Shown here one piece after another: positions 1-10,781 of a stretch of DNA of 36,420 nucleotides. Under the pieces are notes generated by a model, which was given only the letters and a program-made list of their open reading frames with translations, did not search any database and was not told where the DNA came from. A program made the translations under genes and the position numbers. Origin of the DNA: Pluralibacter gergoviae ATCC 33028 = NBRC 105706 (GTDB lineage: Bacteria > Pseudomonadota > Gammaproteobacteria > Enterobacterales > Enterobacteriaceae); contig NZ_BCZS01000039.1 in the NCBI RefSeq assembly GCF_001598855.1, positions 1-36,420 of the forward strand, in the 5' to 3' direction. Within the stretch, counting starts at the first letter, position 1; each line of letters starts with the position of its first letter.

Positions 1-115
1 ACGGCGAGCTCCCTTAACACGTTCACCGCAAAAGCATTCACAGAGAAGCAGAGTGCTACGGGTGAACGGAACCATTCCACTATCGCTGGCAGAATGCGGT
101 TAAATGTCCGCAGGG

Positions 116-886
116 CTATTCAAGCCTGAACCCATCCGCATCCCGCCACGCCGGGAACTTCTCCCGATATTCGCACAGCGCCGTCAGCGACAGCTCGGCG
201 TCGATGCGGGCGGCCTGGTGCGCCTCGGCGCTGGCGACGATCTCGCCCTGCGGATTGATAATCCGGCTATCGCCCCGGTAGTGGTGGCCGTTGCCGTCGC
301 TGCCGACGCGGTTGCAGCCGGCGACCCAGGCCTGATTCTCAATGGCGCGCGCCAGCAGCAGCGCCTGCCAGTGCAGGGCGCGCGGGGCGGGCCAGTTGGC
401 GACGTACAGCGCCAGGTCGTAATCATCGCGGTTGCGCGACCACACCGGGAAGCGCAGGTCATAGCAAACTAGCGGCAGAATGCGCCAGCCGCGCCACGTA
501 ATCACCACCCGCTCGTGTCCCGCCTCGTAGTACTGGTGCTCGTCGGCCATGCGGAACAGGTGGCGCTTGTCGTAGCGGTGTACGCGCCCGTCGGGCTCCA
601 CCAGCAGGAAGCGGTTTACCGGGCCGCGTTCGGTCTGCAGCGCGGCGCTGCCGGCTACCATCGCATTGGCGCGGCGGGCCTTATCGGTCATCCACGCAAC
701 CACTTCTTCCTCCGGTAGCGACTGCCCGGCGGCTTCCATCGCGAAGCCGGTGGTGAACATCTCCGGCAGCACGATCAGGTCGCGCCCGGCAATCTCTTCC
801 AGCTGAATATCAAAGTGGCGCAGGTTGGCCGGGCCATCCATCCACGCCAGCGGCTGCTGCAGTAGGGTAATTTTCAAACCAGACAC
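116..886 (-). CDS. yafV: Omega-amidase YafV, nitrilase superfamily
   Basis: This 256-residue protein is a carbon-nitrogen hydrolase that deaminates omega-amides such as 2-oxoglutaramate or 2-oxosuccinamate, a metabolite-repair step in the cytoplasm. The nitrilase catalytic triad is visible: Glu42 in LPEMFTTGFAM, Lys107 in YDKRHLF and Cys141 in LPLVCYDLRFP. Length and sequence fit the E. coli YafV family along the whole protein. The start MSGLKITLLQQ is the only sensible N-terminus for the first nitrilase strand. It is transcribed divergently from ivy, with about 160 bases between them, as in E. coli. Identification is from remembered family sequence, and the triad is seen directly. Confidence 0.95.
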   Translation of the reverse strand: MSGLKITLLQQPLAWMDGPANLRHFDIQLEEIAGRDLIVLPEMFTTGFAMEAAGQSLPEEEVVAWMTDKARRANAMVAGSAALQTERGPVNRFLLVEPDGRVHRYDKRHLFRMADEHQYYEAGHERVVITWRGWRILPLVCYDLRFPVWSRNRDDYDLALYVANWPAPRALHWQALLLARAIENQAWVAGCNRVGSDGNGHHYRGDSRIINPQGEIVASAEAHQAARIDAELSLTALCEYREKFPAWRDADGFRLE

Positions 887-1046
887 GGTTTCAGGCTCCT
901 GAATTGAAGAGTCATTATGTTCACATTACCACCTTAGCAAATGGGCAGAAAAAGTCATTTCCGGAACTTGCTGATTTGCATTTGGCTTCGTCAGAGTCCA
1001 CCCTTGAGAAGCTAAACGAAACGGGCGAAAGGCCCAGGGAGATAAC

Positions 1047-1490
1047 ATGTATAAAGCGATAATTGCCGCTGCGGCGGTGCTGATGACCAGCGGGGCGTTT
1101 GCCGCTGATAACTTGACTATCCAGGATCTTGCCAGCAATAAAGACAGCAAAGCGGCCTTCAGCAAGATGGTTAAGGGGCACAAGCTTCCCGCGTGGGTCA
1201 GCAAGGGCGGCACCTCAACGCCGGCGAAAACCGTTAAGCTCGGCGATACCGAATATCAGGTGCTGAGCGCCTGTAAGCCGCACAACTGCGCCGCCGAGCG
1301 CGTGGCGGTGCTGTGGTCGGAGAAGAACCAGACCATGAGCGGCGTCTTCTCCACCGTCAATGACAAGACGGCGAAAGAGAGTCTGACCTGGCTCAACGTT
1401 GGCGATGCGCTGTCGATTGATGGCAAGACGGTGCTCTATTCGGCGCTGACCGGCAGCCTGGAGAATCATCCCGACGCCTTTAATTTCTGA
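1047..1490 (+). CDS. ivy: Periplasmic inhibitor of vertebrate lysozyme, Ivy
   Basis: Ivy is exported to the periplasm and blocks C-type lysozymes by inserting a protruding loop into the active-site cleft. The 147-residue product begins with a clear signal peptide (MYKAIIAAAAVLMTSGAFA, cleavage near residue 20). It carries the family's signature loop CKPHNC at residues 76-81, where the two cysteines form the disulfide that rigidifies the inhibitory loop and His79 is the inserting residue. A purine-rich GGGAGA lies just upstream of the ATG. It is divergent from yafV and convergent with fadE, and two back-to-back terminators separate it from fadE. The identity is very secure. Confidence 0.96.
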   Translation: MYKAIIAAAAVLMTSGAFAADNLTIQDLASNKDSKAAFSKMVKGHKLPAWVSKGGTSTPAKTVKLGDTEYQVLSACKPHNCAAERVAVLWSEKNQTMSGVFSTVNDKTAKESLTWLNVGDALSIDGKTVLYSALTGSLENHPDAFNF

Positions 1491-1495
1491 GGAAT

Positions 1496-1521
1496 AAAAA
1501 AAGGCGGAGAGAGCCTCCGCC
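1496..1521 (-). terminator. Intrinsic terminator for fadE
   Basis: Read on the minus strand, GGCGGAG, a five-base loop and CTCCGCC form a 7-bp hairpin (1503-1521) followed by seven T residues (complement of 1496-1502). It lies about 55 bases beyond the fadE stop codon. Confidence 0.75.
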
Positions 1522-1548
1522 TGAAATGGATACGTGATGTGGACATCA

Positions 1549-1578
1549 AGCCGGGTCGTTGCCCGGCTTTTATTATTT
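1549..1578 (+). terminator. Intrinsic terminator for ivy
   Basis: AGCCGGG (1549-1555) pairs with CCCGGCT (1562-1568) around a 6-base loop and is followed by TTTTATTATTT. It lies about 60 bases past the ivy stop and just touches the fadE stop codon. Together with the minus-strand terminator at 1496-1521 it insulates the two convergent genes. Confidence 0.7.
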
Positions 1579-4024
1579 ATGCGGCCTCAACCTTACGCAC
1601 TTTCTCTTCCTGCTTTTTTAGCGGCTTCGTCGCCAGCTCTGCCGGTTCAAAGTCATCGACGTTGATGCTGCGCAGGCGGCTGGTTTCCGCTTTATTCAGC
1701 ACGTTCGCCTCTTCCTGATTAATCAGGCCCTTCGCCAGCGCGTTACGCGCCAGTTCGTCGAGACGGGTGAACGGCAGATTTTTGCCCAGCTCTTTGCAGA
1801 TCCGCTGGTGAATCGGATCGGCGGCCATTACGTCAACCAATGCTTCTTCCAGCAGACCCACCGGGTTGTGCTCGCTGGCGGTCAGGTACTGGCCGCGGCC
1901 GATGCGGCTGCGCGTGGCGCTCGGGGTCTGCAGGATCTTCGCTACCGTATGATCGAGGCGATCGGACGGCGCCGCGTAGTGGCGGCCGGTCGGGAAGATA
2001 ACGGCGTTCAGCAGTCCGGCGACCGCGCGATTCGGGAAGTTGCGCAGCAGATCGTCGATAGCCTGCTCGGCCTGATTCAGCGCGTCCTGCACGCCCCAGT
2101 GAACCAGCGGCAGATCCGCTTCGTTGCGGCCTTCGTCGTCATAGCGCTTGAGCGTGGCCGAGGCCAGGTAGAGCTGGCTCAGCACGTCGCCCAGGCGGGC
2201 GGAGATACGCTCCCGGCGCTTGAGGCTGCCGCCGAGCACTGCCATTGAGACGTCAGACAGCAGGGCCAGGTTGGCGCTGAGGCGGTTCAGATGCTGATAG
2301 TAGCGTTTGGTGGCATCGCGGGTCGGCGAGGCGCTGGTCAGGCCGCGTGTCAGACCCAGCCAGAAGCTGCGTACCGTACTGCTGCCGACGTGACCGATGT
2401 GCTTAAACAGCAGCTTATCGAAGGCGTTCAGATCGTTATTCTGTGCGGCGGCCATCTCCTCCAGCACGTACGGATGGCAGCGGATCGCGCCCTGGCCGAA
2501 GATCATCATGCTGCGGGTCAGGATGTTGGCCCCTTCCACGGTGATGGCAATCGGCGCACCCTGATAGGCGCGGGCGAGGAAGTTGCCTTCGCCGAGCATG
2601 ATGCCTTTACCGCCGGTGATGTCCATAGCGTCAATCACCGAGCGCTGGCCGCGGTGGGTACAGTGATACTTCACGATAGCCGACAGCACCGCCGGTTTTT
2701 CGCCGAGCATAATACCGTAGGTGATCAGCGACGCGGCGGCGTCCATTACGTAGGCGTTACCGCCGATGCGGGCCAGCGCCTCTTCAATCCCTTCCATCTT
2801 ACCGATGGAGATTTTGAACTGGCGGCGAATGTGGGCGTAGGCGCCGGTGGCCATCGCCACAGACTTCAGGCCGCCGGTGGCGTTGGACGGCAGGGTAATG
2901 CCGCGACCGACCGACAGACACTCAACCAGCATGCGCCAGCCCTGTCCGGCCATTTTTGGTCCGCCGATGATGAAATCGATCGGCACGAAGATGTCCTTTC
3001 CGCGGGTCGGGCCGTTCTGGAACGGGACGTTGAGCGGGAAGTGGCGGCGGCCAATCTCCACGCCCGGCGTACCGGTCGGGATCAGCGCGCAGGTGATGCC
3101 CAGCTCTTCGCTGCCGCCCAGCAGTTTTTCCGGGTCGGAAAGCTTGAATGCCAGGCCCAGCACGGTGGCAATCGGCGCGAGGGTAATGTAGCGCTTGTTC
3201 CAGGTCAGGCGCATACCCAGCACCTGTTCACCTTCCCATTCGCCCATGCAGACCACGCCGGTGTCCGGAATGGCGCCGGCATCGGAGCCCGCTTCCGGGC
3301 TGGTCAGCGCGAAGCACGGGATCTCCTGGCCGCGGGCCAGGCGCGGCAGATAGTGATTTTTCTGCTCTTCAGTCCCGTAGTGCTGCAGCAGCTCGCCCGG
3401 GCCGAGGGAGTTAGGCACGCCGACGGTGATCGCCAGAATACCGGAGACGCCGGAGAGCTTCTGCAGGACGCGGGCCTGAGCGTAGGCGGAGAACTCAAGG
3501 CCGCCGTACTCTTTCTTAATGATCATCGCAAAGAAGCGGTGCTCTTTCAGGTAGGCCCACAACTCCGGCGGCAGGTCGGCCAGCTCATGGCTGATCTGGA
3601 AGTCGTTGGCCATGCGGCAGGCTTCTTCGACCGGGCCATCAAGGAAGGCCTGCTCTTCGGCGGTCAGGCGCGGCTGCGGGTAGTTATGCAGCTTTTTCCA
3701 GTCCGGGTTGCCCTGGAACAGGTCGCCTTCCCACCAGGTGGTGCCCGCGTCGATCGCCTCTTTTTCAGTACGCGACATCGGCGGCATCACCTTGCTGAAG
3801 GTGCGGAACACCGGCGCGGAAATCATCGATTTACGCATCGGGGCAAAGTTAAACGGCAGCAGGATAATGGCCAGCGGCAGCAGCACCCAGCCGTTCCACA
3901 GGCCGGCGGCGGCCATCGCCGCCGTCCACAACAGCAGAATTACGCTGCTGAGCAGCAGGCTTACGCGGTGATAAAAGAGCGCACCGAGTAATACAACGGT
4001 TGCAACAATACTCAAAATCATCAT
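1577..4024 (-). CDS. fadE: Acyl-CoA dehydrogenase FadE
   Basis: FadE is the membrane-associated FAD-dependent acyl-CoA dehydrogenase of aerobic fatty-acid beta-oxidation. The product has 815 residues, against 814 in E. coli. Two or three hydrophobic segments occupy roughly residues 1-60, followed by a linker and the acyl-CoA dehydrogenase core. Visible core motifs are [14 protein letters not shown], the substrate and flavin loop, and [12 protein letters not shown] in the second half, where the family's catalytic glutamate region is expected. The C-terminal third is the FadE-specific extension. Its promoter side carries a FadR-like operator, so repression by FadR in the absence of long-chain acyl-CoA is expected. 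The gene is divergent from gmhA. Confidence 0.97.
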   Translation of the reverse strand: MMILSIVATVVLLGALFYHRVSLLLSSVILLLWTAAMAAAGLWNGWVLLPLAIILLPFNFAPMRKSMISAPVFRTFSKVMPPMSRTEKEAIDAGTTWWEGDLFQGNPDWKKLHNYPQPRLTAEEQAFLDGPVEEACRMANDFQISHELADLPPELWAYLKEHRFFAMIIKKEYGGLEFSAYAQARVLQKLSGVSGILAITVGVPNSLGPGELLQHYGTEEQKNHYLPRLARGQEIPCFALTSPEAGSDAGAIPDTGVVCMGEWEGEQVLGMRLTWNKRYITLAPIATVLGLAFKLSDPEKLLGGSEELGITCALIPTGTPGVEIGRRHFPLNVPFQNGPTRGKDIFVPIDFIIGGPKMAGQGWRMLVECLSVGRGITLPSNATGGLKSVAMATGAYAHIRRQFKISIGKMEGIEEALARIGGNAYVMDAAASLITYGIMLGEKPAVLSAIVKYHCTHRGQRSVIDAMDITGGKGIMLGEGNFLARAYQGAPIAITVEGANILTRSMMIFGQGAIRCHPYVLEEMAAAQNNDLNAFDKLLFKHIGHVGSSTVRSFWLGLTRGLTSASPTRDATKRYYQHLNRLSANLALLSDVSMAVLGGSLKRRERISARLGDVLSQLYLASATLKRYDDEGRNEADLPLVHWGVQDALNQAEQAIDDLLRNFPNRAVAGLLNAVIFPTGRHYAAPSDRLDHTVAKILQTPSATRSRIGRGQYLTASEHNPVGLLEEALVDVMAADPIHQRICKELGKNLPFTRLDELARNALAKGLINQEEANVLNKAETSRLRSINVDDFEPAELATKPLKKQEEKVRKVEAA

Positions 4025-4044
4025 AAAAAAGCTCCCTGTCTCGT

Positions 4045-4061
4045 AGGAGGTCTGACCACTT
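4045..4061 (-). promoter_or_regulatory. FadR operator of fadE
   Basis: On the minus strand, AAGTGGTCAGACCTCCT matches the FadR consensus AGCTGGTCCGACCTGTT at its core (TGGTC-GACCT). It ends 21 bases before the fadE start codon, the position expected of a repressor site blocking initiation. The match is seen in the sequence; FadR control of fadE is known from E. coli. Confidence 0.75.
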
Positions 4062-4259
4062 GTGATGATATGGTTGTAGTGGATGTGAATTCTTTTAGCA
4101 ATGCGTTTACAAAATAATTACAACCTGGCTCACAGAGTTCGTGTCTGCGCGGGCACGCAAAATCAAAAGGAGGGCGCTTTCGCCGGGGTTGCGCTTCTCG
4201 GTTTTGACGCTATCCGTTACACTGCCAGGGTTAATCATCAATGCTGAAGGATTATCCTC

Positions 4260-4841
4260 ATGTACCAGGATCTTATTCGTAACGAACTGAACGAAGCCGC
4301 AGAGACGCTGAACAACTTTCTGGCGGACGAAGCCAATATTCACGCGATTCAGCGTGCCGCCGTCCTGCTGGCAGACAGCTTCAAGGCGGGCGGCAAGGTG
4401 CTCTCCTGCGGCAACGGCGGTTCGCACTGCGATGCGATGCATTTTGCCGAAGAGCTGACCGGACGCTACCGCGAAAACCGTCCGGGCTACCCGGCAATTG
4501 CCATCTCTGACGTCAGCCATCTCTCCTGCGTCAGCAACGATTTTGGCTATGAGTATGTTTTCTCGCGCTACGTGGAGTCCGTGGGCCGCGCCGGTGACGT
4601 GCTGCTCGGCATCTCTACCTCCGGCAACTCCGGCAATGTGATCAAGGCCATTGAAGCGGCGCGCGCGCAGGGCATGAAGGTAATTACCCTCACCGGCAAA
4701 GACGGCGGTAAAATGGACGGTTCTGCGGATGTTGAAATTCGTGTGCCGCATTTTGGCTATGCGGATCGCATTCAGGAGATCCATATTAAAGTGATCCACA
4801 TCCTGATTATGCTTATCGAAAAAGAGATGGCGAAGGCGTAG
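4260..4841 (+). CDS. gmhA: Sedoheptulose-7-phosphate isomerase GmhA
   Basis: GmhA (LpcA) converts sedoheptulose 7-phosphate to D-glycero-D-manno-heptose 7-phosphate, the first step of ADP-heptose synthesis for the LPS inner core. The 193-residue cytoplasmic protein is a single SIS domain. It contains [21 protein letters not shown] with the zinc ligands His61 and Glu65, the phosphate-binding [13 protein letters not shown], and the C-terminal [17 protein letters not shown] with another metal-ligand histidine. E. coli GmhA has 192 residues. It is divergent from fadE and is followed by yafJ in the same direction, as in E. coli. Confidence 0.97.
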   Translation: MYQDLIRNELNEAAETLNNFLADEANIHAIQRAAVLLADSFKAGGKVLSCGNGGSHCDAMHFAEELTGRYRENRPGYPAIAISDVSHLSCVSNDFGYEYVFSRYVESVGRAGDVLLGISTSGNSGNVIKAIEAARAQGMKVITLTGKDGGKMDGSADVEIRVPHFGYADRIQEIHIKVIHILIMLIEKEMAKA

Positions 4842-4852
4842 TTTTCTGCTCC

Positions 4853-4871
4853 CGCCGGGCGCGGCCCGGCG
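4853..4871. repeat. GC-rich palindromic hairpin between gmhA and yafJ
   Basis: CGCCGGGC, GCG and GCCCGGCG form an 8-bp perfect stem with a 3-base loop. No T-tract follows, so it is more like a REP-type palindrome or mRNA-stabilising hairpin than a terminator. Confidence 0.5.
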
Positions 4872-4893
4872 CATAAAGTGATTGAGGTGTTGT

Positions 4894-5661
4894 ATGTGCG
4901 AACTGCTCGGGATGAGCGCTAATGTGCCTACCGATATCTGCTTTAGCTTTTCCGGACTGGTGCAGCGCGGCGGCGGTACCGGCCCGCATAAAGACGGCTG
5001 GGGAATTACCTTTTACGAGGGCAAAGGCTGTCGCACATTCAAGGATCCGCAGCCGAGCTTCCAGTCGCCCATCGCAAAACTTGTGCAGGAGTATCCCATC
5101 AAATCCTGCTCGGTCATCGCCCACATCCGCCAGGCCAACCGCGGCGAAGTGGCGCTGGAAAATACCCATCCCTTTACCCGCGAGCTGTGGGGCCGTAACT
5201 GGACCTACGCCCACAATGGCCAGCTAAAAGGCTACAAGGGACTCGATACCGGGCAGTTTCGTCCGGTAGGGGAAACCGACAGCGAAAAGGCCTTCTGCTG
5301 GCTGCTGCACAAGCTGACCAGCCGCTATCCGCGCACGCCGGGCAATATGGCCTCGGTGTTTAAGTACATCGCCTCGCTGGCGGCGGAAATGCGGGAGAAG
5401 GGCGTGTTCAACATGCTGCTATCGGACGGGCGCTACGTGATGGCGTTCTGCTCTACCAACCTCTACTGGATCACCCGGCGGGCGCCGTTCGGCGTGGCAA
5501 AGCTGCTGGATCAGGACGTGGAGATTGATTTTCAGCGCGAAACCACGCCGAACGACGTGGTCACGGTGATTGCTACCCAGCCGCTGACCGGCAATGAGAC
5601 CTGGCAGCGGATCCCGCCAGGCGAGTGGGCGCTATTTTACCTCGGGGAGCGTGTAGTTTGA
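4894..5661 (+). CDS. yafJ: Putative class II glutamine amidotransferase YafJ
   Basis: YafJ is a 255-residue class II (Ntn-type) glutamine amidotransferase-like protein whose physiological reaction is unknown. The start is set at the ATG giving MCELLGMS, because the class needs Cys as residue 2 to act as the N-terminal nucleophile after removal of Met. GAGG lies 6 bases upstream of this ATG. A TTG four codons earlier is open but would bury the cysteine. Visible GATase II features include [22 protein letters not shown] and [22 protein letters not shown]. Its 3' end overlaps the convergent yafK by 30 bases. Confidence 0.93.
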   Translation: MCELLGMSANVPTDICFSFSGLVQRGGGTGPHKDGWGITFYEGKGCRTFKDPQPSFQSPIAKLVQEYPIKSCSVIAHIRQANRGEVALENTHPFTRELWGRNWTYAHNGQLKGYKGLDTGQFRPVGETDSEKAFCWLLHKLTSRYPRTPGNMASVFKYIASLAAEMREKGVFNMLLSDGRYVMAFCSTNLYWITRRAPFGVAKLLDQDVEIDFQRETTPNDVVTVIATQPLTGNETWQRIPPGEWALFYLGERVV

Positions 5662-6372
5662 CACCAGCTGCGAGCCCTGAACCTCGTGGCTCAGCGGCTT
5701 GCTGACCACATAGCGGCCGCTCACTACGCTGACCATCGGCGGTCTGTGGGTCTGTTCGAAGTAGTCATACCCGGGCTTGAGCTGTGACCAGAAATCTTTG
5801 TAGTAAGAGTACTGGTGGCGCTTCATATTGGCGTCGGTCATGCGGAACGGATAGATACTCACCTGCACGTTCGGCTGGCCGAAAACCAGCGCGCCGGTCA
5901 CGAACTGGAAAATCTCATCAATGCTGCTGTCGGTCATGGCGTAGCAGCCTACCGACACGCAGGCGCCGTGGATCATCAGATATTTACCCTGATAGCCGTG
6001 GGCCTGATCGTAGGCGTTGGGAAAGCCGATATTAATGGCCTTATAGAAGCGGCTGTCCGGCTTGAGCTGGCTGCGGGTGACGTTATAGAACCCTTCAGGT
6101 GATTTAAAATCGCCCTGGCGCTGCTTCGGCCCCAGGCCGCCGGAGTAGTTGCAGATTTTATAGCTGTCGAGCAGTTGATAGGTTTCGCCCATTTTGACGT
6201 ACAGATCGAGCGTGCGCTCTTCTTTAAAGATCTGGATATAAACCGGCGATCCCATGAGCTTCTGCTTATATTCTTTGCTGACAGAGGGCCTGACGGGATT
6301 ACTGCTCAGCAAACCGGCGAAAGAGACGCACGGGATCAGAAGCATCGCAAGTAAAAATGCGATTTTGCGCAT
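5632..6372 (-). CDS. yafK: L,D-transpeptidase-family protein YafK
   Basis: This 246-residue exported protein has a signal peptide ([20 protein letters not shown]) and a YkuD-type L,D-transpeptidase domain. The catalytic motif HGACVSVGC is at residues 135-143, with His135 and nucleophile Cys143. In E. coli, YafK (DpaA/LdtF) acts in removing or modifying Braun lipoprotein links to peptidoglycan rather than in ordinary crosslinking. The last ten codons overlap yafJ on the opposite strand. A 399-base gap separates its start from nqrA. Confidence 0.94.
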   Translation of the reverse strand: MRKIAFLLAMLLIPCVSFAGLLSSNPVRPSVSKEYKQKLMGSPVYIQIFKEERTLDLYVKMGETYQLLDSYKICNYSGGLGPKQRQGDFKSPEGFYNVTRSQLKPDSRFYKAINIGFPNAYDQAHGYQGKYLMIHGACVSVGCYAMTDSSIDEIFQFVTGALVFGQPNVQVSIYPFRMTDANMKRHQYSYYKDFWSQLKPGYDYFEQTHRPPMVSVVSGRYVVSKPLSHEVQGSQLVSNYTLPEVK

Positions 6373-6771
6373 ACTGCTTGTTCCTTGATAAAACGGTGTA
6401 AACGTGCCGCAATGGCGAAAGAGGTCTGAATCAGCGTTATTCTGATTTGAGCGCTCACATTAGCACCAACAAAGTTTTTCGCAAGCCCGAAGCGCCGGGT
6501 TTACAAAGGCCGCCCGCCGGATTTCGCACTTTCTGAAAGTCGCATAGCTAAACTTTGCGCACTAGCTCGCATTTACTGACGCAGAAAAAGGGTAAAGGCT
6601 GCGCGGCGGGGGGCTTTGAGGTACACTTCCCGCGCTTATATCATCGGGGCTGAAAGGATGCTTCACGCCCGCGCGCTGCACTGCGCCTTCATAGGCTTTG
6701 GCGCTAAGTTCCCCTTTCTCCCCTCCTGAGTTTTACCCCTCTGGGTTTAATTACGGATACCTGCTAACAAC
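6373..6771. other. Divergent intergenic region yafK / nqrA
   Basis: These 399 bases contain no convincing gene. They must hold the yafK promoter (leftward) and the nqr promoter (rightward). A 23-codon open frame (6658-6729) is present but its ribosome-binding purines abut the ATG, so it is not called a gene. Confidence 0.6.
6616..6644 (+). promoter_or_regulatory. Candidate sigma-70 promoter for nqrABCDEF-nqrM
   Basis: TTGAGG (6616-6621), a 17-base spacer and TATCAT (6639-6644) resemble -35 and -10 boxes, about 130 bases before nqrA. This is a pattern match only. Confidence 0.35.
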
Positions 6772-8115
6772 ATGATTAAAATCACCAAAGGGCTCAACCT
6801 GCCCATAGCCGGCGCGCCGTCACAACAGATTTCCGAAGCTACCGCGGTGGCGCACGTTGCCGTACTTGGGGAAGAGTTTCCCGGTATGCGGCCCGCCATG
6901 ATGGTCAGCGAAGGCGAGCGGGTGCTAAAGGGCCAGCCGCTGTTTGAGGACAAAAAGATCCCCGGCGTGCTGTTTACCGCGCCCGCCAGCGGCACCGTCA
7001 GCGCCATTCATCGCGGCGAACGTCGGGTACTGCAGTCGGTGGTCATTGCCGTTGACGGCGATGAGTCGCTGGCCTTCGAACGTTTTGATACCGCTGAACT
7101 CGCCACCCTCTCGCGGGAGACAGTTCAGCAGCAGCTGCTGGCCTCCGGCCTGTGGGTGAGCCTGCGCACGCGTCCCTTCAGTAAAACGCCGGTGCCGGGC
7201 AGCGTACCGGCGGCTATCTTTGTCACCGCGATGGATACCAATCCGCTGGCTGCCGATCCGCAGCCGCTCATTGCCGCCCACCGCGACGCCTTTAACGCCG
7301 GTTTAACCGTCCTGACCCGTCTGACCGACGGCAAAGTGCACGTCTGTCAGGCCAGCGGCGGTAAACTGGGCGGCCACCCCGGCGGACAGGTGACCTTTAA
7401 CGAATTCAGCGGCCCGCATCCTGCCGGATTGCCGGGCACTCATATCCACTTTCTCGAACCGGTGAGCCTCGCTCGCCAGGTGTGGCACCTCAACTATCAG
7501 GACGTTATCGCTATCGGCAGGCTGTTTACTGAAGGTGAGCTTTTTACTGAACGGGTCATCGCCCTCGGCGGCCCGCAGGTTAACACCCCGCGCCTGCTGC
7601 GCACCCGCATGGGCGCCAGCCTCGACGAACTGCTGGCGGGCGAGCTGGCGGCAGGCGAAAACCGCGTTATCTCAGGCTCAGTGCTGAGCGGCACCCGCGC
7701 GGCCGGGCCGCACGCCTTTCTCGGCCGCTTCCACCTGCAGGTCAGCGTGGTGCGCGAGGGGCGCGATAAAGAGCTGTTCGGCTGGATCATGCCGGGGCGC
7801 GAAAAATACTCCGTTACCCGCACGACCCTGGGCCACTTCCTCAGGCACAAGCTGTTTAACTTTTCCACCGACACTCACGGCGGCGAGCGGGCAATGGTGC
7901 CCATCGGCAATTATGAGCGGGTGATGCCGCTCGATATTCTGCCGACCCACCTGCTGCGCGATCTGCTGGTGGGCGACACCGACGGCGCTCAGGCGCTCGG
8001 CTGCCTGGAACTGGATGAAGAAGATCTAGCGCTCTGCACCTACGTCTGCCCGGCCAAATATGAATACGGACCGATGCTGCGCGACGTGTTAACCCGCATA
8101 GAGCAGGAAGGATAA
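6772..8115 (+). CDS. nqrA: Na+-translocating NADH:quinone reductase subunit A
   Basis: NqrA is the peripheral cytoplasmic subunit of the sodium-pumping NADH:ubiquinone oxidoreductase and contributes to quinone binding. The product has 447 residues, the usual length. The family N-terminus [18 protein letters not shown], the Rnf/Nqr barrel-sandwich segment ([20 protein letters not shown]) and the C-terminal [19 protein letters not shown] are all present. It is the first gene of a seven-gene operon and ends 3 bases before nqrB. Confidence 0.97.
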   Translation: MIKITKGLNLPIAGAPSQQISEATAVAHVAVLGEEFPGMRPAMMVSEGERVLKGQPLFEDKKIPGVLFTAPASGTVSAIHRGERRVLQSVVIAVDGDESLAFERFDTAELATLSRETVQQQLLASGLWVSLRTRPFSKTPVPGSVPAAIFVTAMDTNPLAADPQPLIAAHRDAFNAGLTVLTRLTDGKVHVCQASGGKLGGHPGGQVTFNEFSGPHPAGLPGTHIHFLEPVSLARQVWHLNYQDVIAIGRLFTEGELFTERVIALGGPQVNTPRLLRTRMGASLDELLAGELAAGENRVISGSVLSGTRAAGPHAFLGRFHLQVSVVREGRDKELFGWIMPGREKYSVTRTTLGHFLRHKLFNFSTDTHGGERAMVPIGNYERVMPLDILPTHLLRDLLVGDTDGAQALGCLELDEEDLALCTYVCPAKYEYGPMLRDVLTRIEQEG

Positions 8116-8118
8116 GCC

Positions 8119-9357
8119 ATGGGCCTGAAAAATTTGCTGGAAAAAATCGAGCCGCACTTCACCCACGGCGGCAGGCTTGAAAAGTACTATCCGCTGTACG
8201 AAGCGGCGGCGACCATCTTCTACACGCCGGGGATGGTCACCAAAGGCGCCTCCCACGTTCGCGACGCCATTGACCTGAAGCGCATGATGATCCTCGTCTG
8301 GCTGGCGGTCTTCCCGGCGATGTTCTGGGGCATGTACAACGTCGGGCTGCAGACGATCCCTGCGCTGCACAAACTGTACGGGCCGCAGGAGCTGCAGCAG
8401 GTGATTAGCGCCGACTGGCACTACAGCCTGGCCCAGTGGCTCGGCGTCAGCTTCAGCGCCGATGCGGGATGGCTGAGCATGATGGGGCTGGGCGCCGTGT
8501 TCTTTTTCCCTATCTACATGACGGTATTTATCGTCGGTGGCTTCTGGGAAGTGCTGTTCGCCATCGTGCGCAGGCATGAAATCAACGAGGGGTTCTTCGT
8601 CACCTCCATTCTGTTTGCCCTGATTGTGCCGCCAACGCTGCCTCTCTGGCAGGCGGCGCTCGGCATCAGCTTCGGCGTGGTGATCGGCAAGGAGATTTTC
8701 GGCGGCACCGGGCGCAACTTCCTCAACCCGGCGCTGGCCGGGCGCGCGTTCCTGTTCTTCGCCTATCCGGCGCAGATTTCCGGGGATCTGGTGTGGACGG
8801 CGGCGGACGGCTTCTCCGGCGCGACCCCGCTCTCGCAGTGGGCGAGCAACGGCGGCGAAGCGCTGGTCAACGTCACCAGCGGCCAGCCGGTGACCTGGCT
8901 TGACGCCTTCCTCGGCAACATTCCCGGCTCTATCGGTGAAGTCTCAACCCTGATGATCCTGCTCGGCGGGGCAATCATCCTCTTTGGCCGTATCGCCTCC
9001 TGGCGTATCGTCGCCGGGGTGATGCTCGGCATGATCGCAGCAGCAACGCTGTTCAATTTTATCGGCTCGGCCACCAATCCGATGTTTGCCATGCCGTGGT
9101 ACTGGCACCTGGTGCTGGGCGGCTTCGCCTTCGGCATGATGTTTATGGCCACCGATCCGGTATCGGCCTCCTTTACCGATAAAGGCAAGTGGTGCTACGG
9201 GGCGCTGATCGGCGTGATGTGCGTGCTGATCCGCGTGGTAAACCCGGCCTATCCGGAAGGGATGATGCTCGCCATTCTGTTCGCCAACCTCTTTGCGCCG
9301 CTGTTCGACTATCTGGTGGTGCAGGCCAACATCAAGCGGAGGAAGTCGCGTGGCTGA
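8119..9357 (+). CDS. nqrB: Na+-translocating NADH:quinone reductase subunit B
   Basis: NqrB is an integral inner-membrane subunit of about ten helices that carries covalent FMN and riboflavin and forms the sodium channel with D and E. The 412-residue product has the flavinylation motif SGAT with Thr236, the same residue number as in Vibrio cholerae NqrB. Other landmarks are [20 protein letters not shown] and the long run of hydrophobic segments. The gene overlaps nqrC by 8 bases. ApbE transferase activity is needed to load the FMN, yet apbE is not in this operon. Confidence 0.97.
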   Translation: MGLKNLLEKIEPHFTHGGRLEKYYPLYEAAATIFYTPGMVTKGASHVRDAIDLKRMMILVWLAVFPAMFWGMYNVGLQTIPALHKLYGPQELQQVISADWHYSLAQWLGVSFSADAGWLSMMGLGAVFFFPIYMTVFIVGGFWEVLFAIVRRHEINEGFFVTSILFALIVPPTLPLWQAALGISFGVVIGKEIFGGTGRNFLNPALAGRAFLFFAYPAQISGDLVWTAADGFSGATPLSQWASNGGEALVNVTSGQPVTWLDAFLGNIPGSIGEVSTLMILLGGAIILFGRIASWRIVAGVMLGMIAAATLFNFIGSATNPMFAMPWYWHLVLGGFAFGMMFMATDPVSASFTDKGKWCYGALIGVMCVLIRVVNPAYPEGMMLAILFANLFAPLFDYLVVQANIKRRKSRG

Positions 9358-10144
9358 AGTAAAAAATAACGACAGTTTCGGCAGAACGCTGCTGGTGGTT
9401 CTGGTGCTGTGCCTGGTGTGCTCAATTGTGGTCGCCGGCGCCGCCGTCGGCCTCAAGCCGCGCCAGCAGGAGCAGCGGGCGCTCGATAAACAGCGCAACA
9501 TTCTGGCGGTGGCGGGGCTGTCGCAGCCCGGCATGAAGGCCGACGATGTCGCCTCCGTCTTCGCTGAACGCATTACGCCGCGCCTGCTGGATCTGAACAG
9601 CGGTACGCTGCTGGATAAAGATCCGGGCAGCTTTAATCAGGCCCAGGCGCTGAAAGATCCGGGCCAGAGCACCACCCTCGATCCCGCTGACGATCCGGCG
9701 GGCATCAAGCGACGCAGCAACGTGGTGGAGATCTGGCTGGTCAAAGATGCACAGCAGAAGCTGCAGGAGATTGTCCTGCCGATCTACGGCAACGGCCTGT
9801 GGTCGATGATGTACGCCTTCGTGGCGCTGGACACCGACGGCCGCACGGTCAAGGGCATCACCTACTATGACCAGGGCGAAACCCCGGGGCTGGGCGGCGA
9901 GGTCGAAAACCCGGCGTGGCGCCAGCAGTTCGTCGGCAAAAAGGTGCTTAACGACAGCGGCATGCCGGCGCTGAAGGTGGTGAAGGGCGGCGCGCGGCCC
10001 GGAGACGAGTACGCGGTGGACGGCCTGTCCGGCGCCACGCTTACCTCTAACGGCGTGCAGCACAGTTTTGATTTCTGGATGGGGGAGCAGGGCTTTGGCC
10101 CCTTCCTCAAGCAGGTCCGTGAAGGAGGGCTGAACAATGGCTGA
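9350..10144 (+). CDS. nqrC: Na+-translocating NADH:quinone reductase subunit C
   Basis: NqrC has one N-terminal membrane helix (residues about 12-34) and a periplasmic FMN-binding domain. The FMN is attached through phosphoester to Thr230 in [10 protein letters not shown]. The start is the GTG at 9350 ([15 protein letters not shown]), because GGAGG lies 7 bases upstream and the helix then starts at the usual distance; this gives 264 residues. An upstream ATG at 9293 would extend far into nqrB. It overlaps nqrB by 8 bases and nqrD by 8 bases, a sign of translational coupling. Confidence 0.96.
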   Translation: MAEVKNNDSFGRTLLVVLVLCLVCSIVVAGAAVGLKPRQQEQRALDKQRNILAVAGLSQPGMKADDVASVFAERITPRLLDLNSGTLLDKDPGSFNQAQALKDPGQSTTLDPADDPAGIKRRSNVVEIWLVKDAQQKLQEIVLPIYGNGLWSMMYAFVALDTDGRTVKGITYYDQGETPGLGGEVENPAWRQQFVGKKVLNDSGMPALKVVKGGARPGDEYAVDGLSGATLTSNGVQHSFDFWMGEQGFGPFLKQVREGGLNNG

Positions 10145-10775
10145 TGCCGGTGAAATGAAAGAAGTAAAGCGGGTACTGGTCGGGCCGCTGTTCGCCAATA
10201 ACCCGATCGCCCTGCAGGTGCTGGGCGTCTGCTCGGCGCTGGCGGTCACCACCAAGCTTGAGACGGCGTTTGTCATGACCATTGCGGTTACGCTGGTCAC
10301 GGCGTTTTCCAGCATGTTTATCTCGATGATCCGCCACCACATTCCCAACAGCGTGCGCATCATCGTGCAGATGGCGATCATCGCCTCGCTGGTGATCGTG
10401 GTCGATCAGCTGCTGCGCGCCTTCGCCTATGAGATCTCCAAGCAGCTGTCGGTGTTCGTCGGGCTGATCATCACCAACTGCATCGTGATGGGCCGCGCCG
10501 AGGCCTACGCCATGAAGTCGCCGCCGCTGGCGAGCTTTATGGACGGCATCGGCAACGGCCTCGGCTACGGCGCGATCCTGATGGTGGTCGGCTTCCTGCG
10601 CGAACTGATTGGCAGCGGCAAGCTGTTCGGCGTTCAGGTGCTGGATACCGTGCAGAACGGCGGCTGGTATCTGCCCAACGGCCTGTTCCTGCTGGCGCCG
10701 AGCGCATTCTTTATTATCGGTCTGCTGATCTGGGCGCTGCGCACGTGGAAGCCGGAACAGCAGGAGAAGGAGTAA
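10137..10775 (+). CDS. nqrD: Na+-translocating NADH:quinone reductase subunit D
   Basis: NqrD is a six-helix inner-membrane subunit of the Na+-NQR, homologous to RnfE, and forms with NqrE a membrane iron-binding pair through half-helices bearing conserved cysteines. The 212-residue sequence shows [22 protein letters not shown] and [19 protein letters not shown], where Cys residues sit in the expected positions. It overlaps nqrC by 8 bases and is 6 bases from nqrE. Confidence 0.96.
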   Translation: MADAGEMKEVKRVLVGPLFANNPIALQVLGVCSALAVTTKLETAFVMTIAVTLVTAFSSMFISMIRHHIPNSVRIIVQMAIIASLVIVVDQLLRAFAYEISKQLSVFVGLIITNCIVMGRAEAYAMKSPPLASFMDGIGNGLGYGAILMVVGFLRELIGSGKLFGVQVLDTVQNGGWYLPNGLFLLAPSAFFIIGLLIWALRTWKPEQQEKE

Positions 10776-10781
10776 TCGACG

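Noticed and set aside
1..115. First 115 bases as a gene end
   Set aside because: No open frame with support; short intergenic DNA after the yafV stop.
2291..3991. 566-codon open frame opposite fadE
   Set aside because: It is an antisense shadow of the high-GC fadE gene, low in complexity, with no family features. The fadE reading is full-length and certain.
4882..4893. Upstream TTG start of yafJ
   Set aside because: It would place three residues and a Met before the catalytic Cys2, which must be N-terminal.
6658..6729. Possible 23-codon leader peptide before nqrA
   Set aside because: The purine run directly touches the ATG, leaving no spacing. No codon bias or attenuator structure follows.
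9422..10381. 319-codon minus-strand open frame across nqrC and nqrD
   Set aside because: Shadow of the nqr genes; it has no ribosome-binding site or recognisable domain and crosses two well-identified genes.
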